Shown here piece by piece: positions 28,110 to 28,243 of a stretch of 28,243 bases of DNA; positions within the stretch are counted from its first letter, which is position 1; each line of letters opens with the position of its first letter. A program made the translations under genes and the position numbers. The stretch covers positions 1-28,243 of the forward strand of contig JBMFUG010000027.1 of NCBI GenBank assembly GCA_049966695.1, read 5' to 3'. The DNA comes from JAKAWM01 sp049966695. GTDB taxonomy: Bacteria; Actinomycetota; Acidimicrobiia; Acidimicrobiales; Palsa-688. A model generated the notes under the pieces. The model worked only from the letters and a program-made list of their open reading frames with translations. It had not been told where the DNA came from and searched no databases.

Positions 28110-28243
28110 TTGGGCTGCCCCTTAGCTGGGGCCCCTCCTTTCTCCTGGGCGCCTGTTTTGGTCTTTTGGGCGTCAGCTCTCCTTGGGAACATCAGCTGGT
28201 CGGCAAAGGCACCTGCAAAGCCGGGGTGCGTCGTCAGCTCGAC
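28106..28243 (-). CDS. C-terminal end of a probable DUF4445/RACo-like corrinoid reactivation protein
   Basis: The minus-strand frame enters at the window edge and ends with TGA at 28106-28108, giving 45 C-terminal residues. VELTTHPGFAGAFADQLMFP resembles the end of DUF4445 (ASKHA-fold, ferredoxin-containing) proteins such as RamA and RACo, which typically finish with 'vELs.dp.F...f...lflP'. A lysine/alanine-rich tail of about 25 residues follows. RACo-type proteins use ATP to drive reduction of inactive cob(II)alamin in corrinoid proteins, which fits the operon. Its stop overlaps the URO-D start (GTGA). The assignment rests on a short stretch plus context. Confidence 0.55.
   Translation of the reverse strand, partial: VELTTHPGFAGAFADQLMFPRRADAQKTKTGAQEKGGAPAKGQPK

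Overview
The window looks like a scaffold from a high-GC actinobacterium, most likely an uncultured member of the Acidimicrobiia. The evidence for Actinobacteria is a HelY-type Ski2 helicase near tatA, a DUF4193 zinc-ribbon protein and frequent GTG starts. A conserved protein of unknown function (14603-16312) that I remember from Acidimicrobiia narrows this further. A 100-base N run flanked by two identical 77-base copies (26863-27116) shows it is a draft or metagenome assembly.

Layout, left to right. (1) 1-3563: the end of a medium-chain dehydrogenase converges on a three-gene sugar-type ABC importer (ATPase, permease, Tat-exported binding protein). (2) 4046-9161: tatA, an oppositely oriented cobalamin-type radical SAM gene, then helY; tatC, which sits between tatA and helY in mycobacteria, is not here. 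(3) 9194-12003: an MDR oxidoreductase with no normal start codon, and a large two-domain ThyX-like protein. (4) 12480-14637: a run of four small genes (hyperacidic DUF4193 protein, a protein with a conserved C-terminal helical segment, GNAT, Nudix), converging with a conserved Acidimicrobiia-type gene of unknown function. (5) 16531-20097: a small zinc-finger protein, enolase, a TIGR04053-like radical SAM/SPASM protein and a divergent FMN split-barrel protein. (6) 20171-23367: a large secreted surface protein with an intragenic duplication, and a small two-helix membrane protein. (7) 23657-28243: a leftward corrinoid methyltransferase operon.

The most notable region is the right end. Read leftward it encodes the tail of a probable DUF4445/RACo-like corrinoid reactivase, a URO-D family protein with an HxC zinc motif, a corrinoid protein with DxHxxG, a stand-alone MetH-activation-like protein, and an MtaB homologue with all three zinc ligands of methanol:corrinoid methyltransferase in place (Glu164, Cys220, Cys266). 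Together these are the parts of a methanol-type (or other methyl donor) methyl-transfer system, with two different candidate activation proteins. It is unusual in an actinobacterium. The substrate and final methyl acceptor cannot be read from the sequence.

I found no tRNA, rRNA, CRISPR array, insertion sequence or cobalamin riboswitch in the window.
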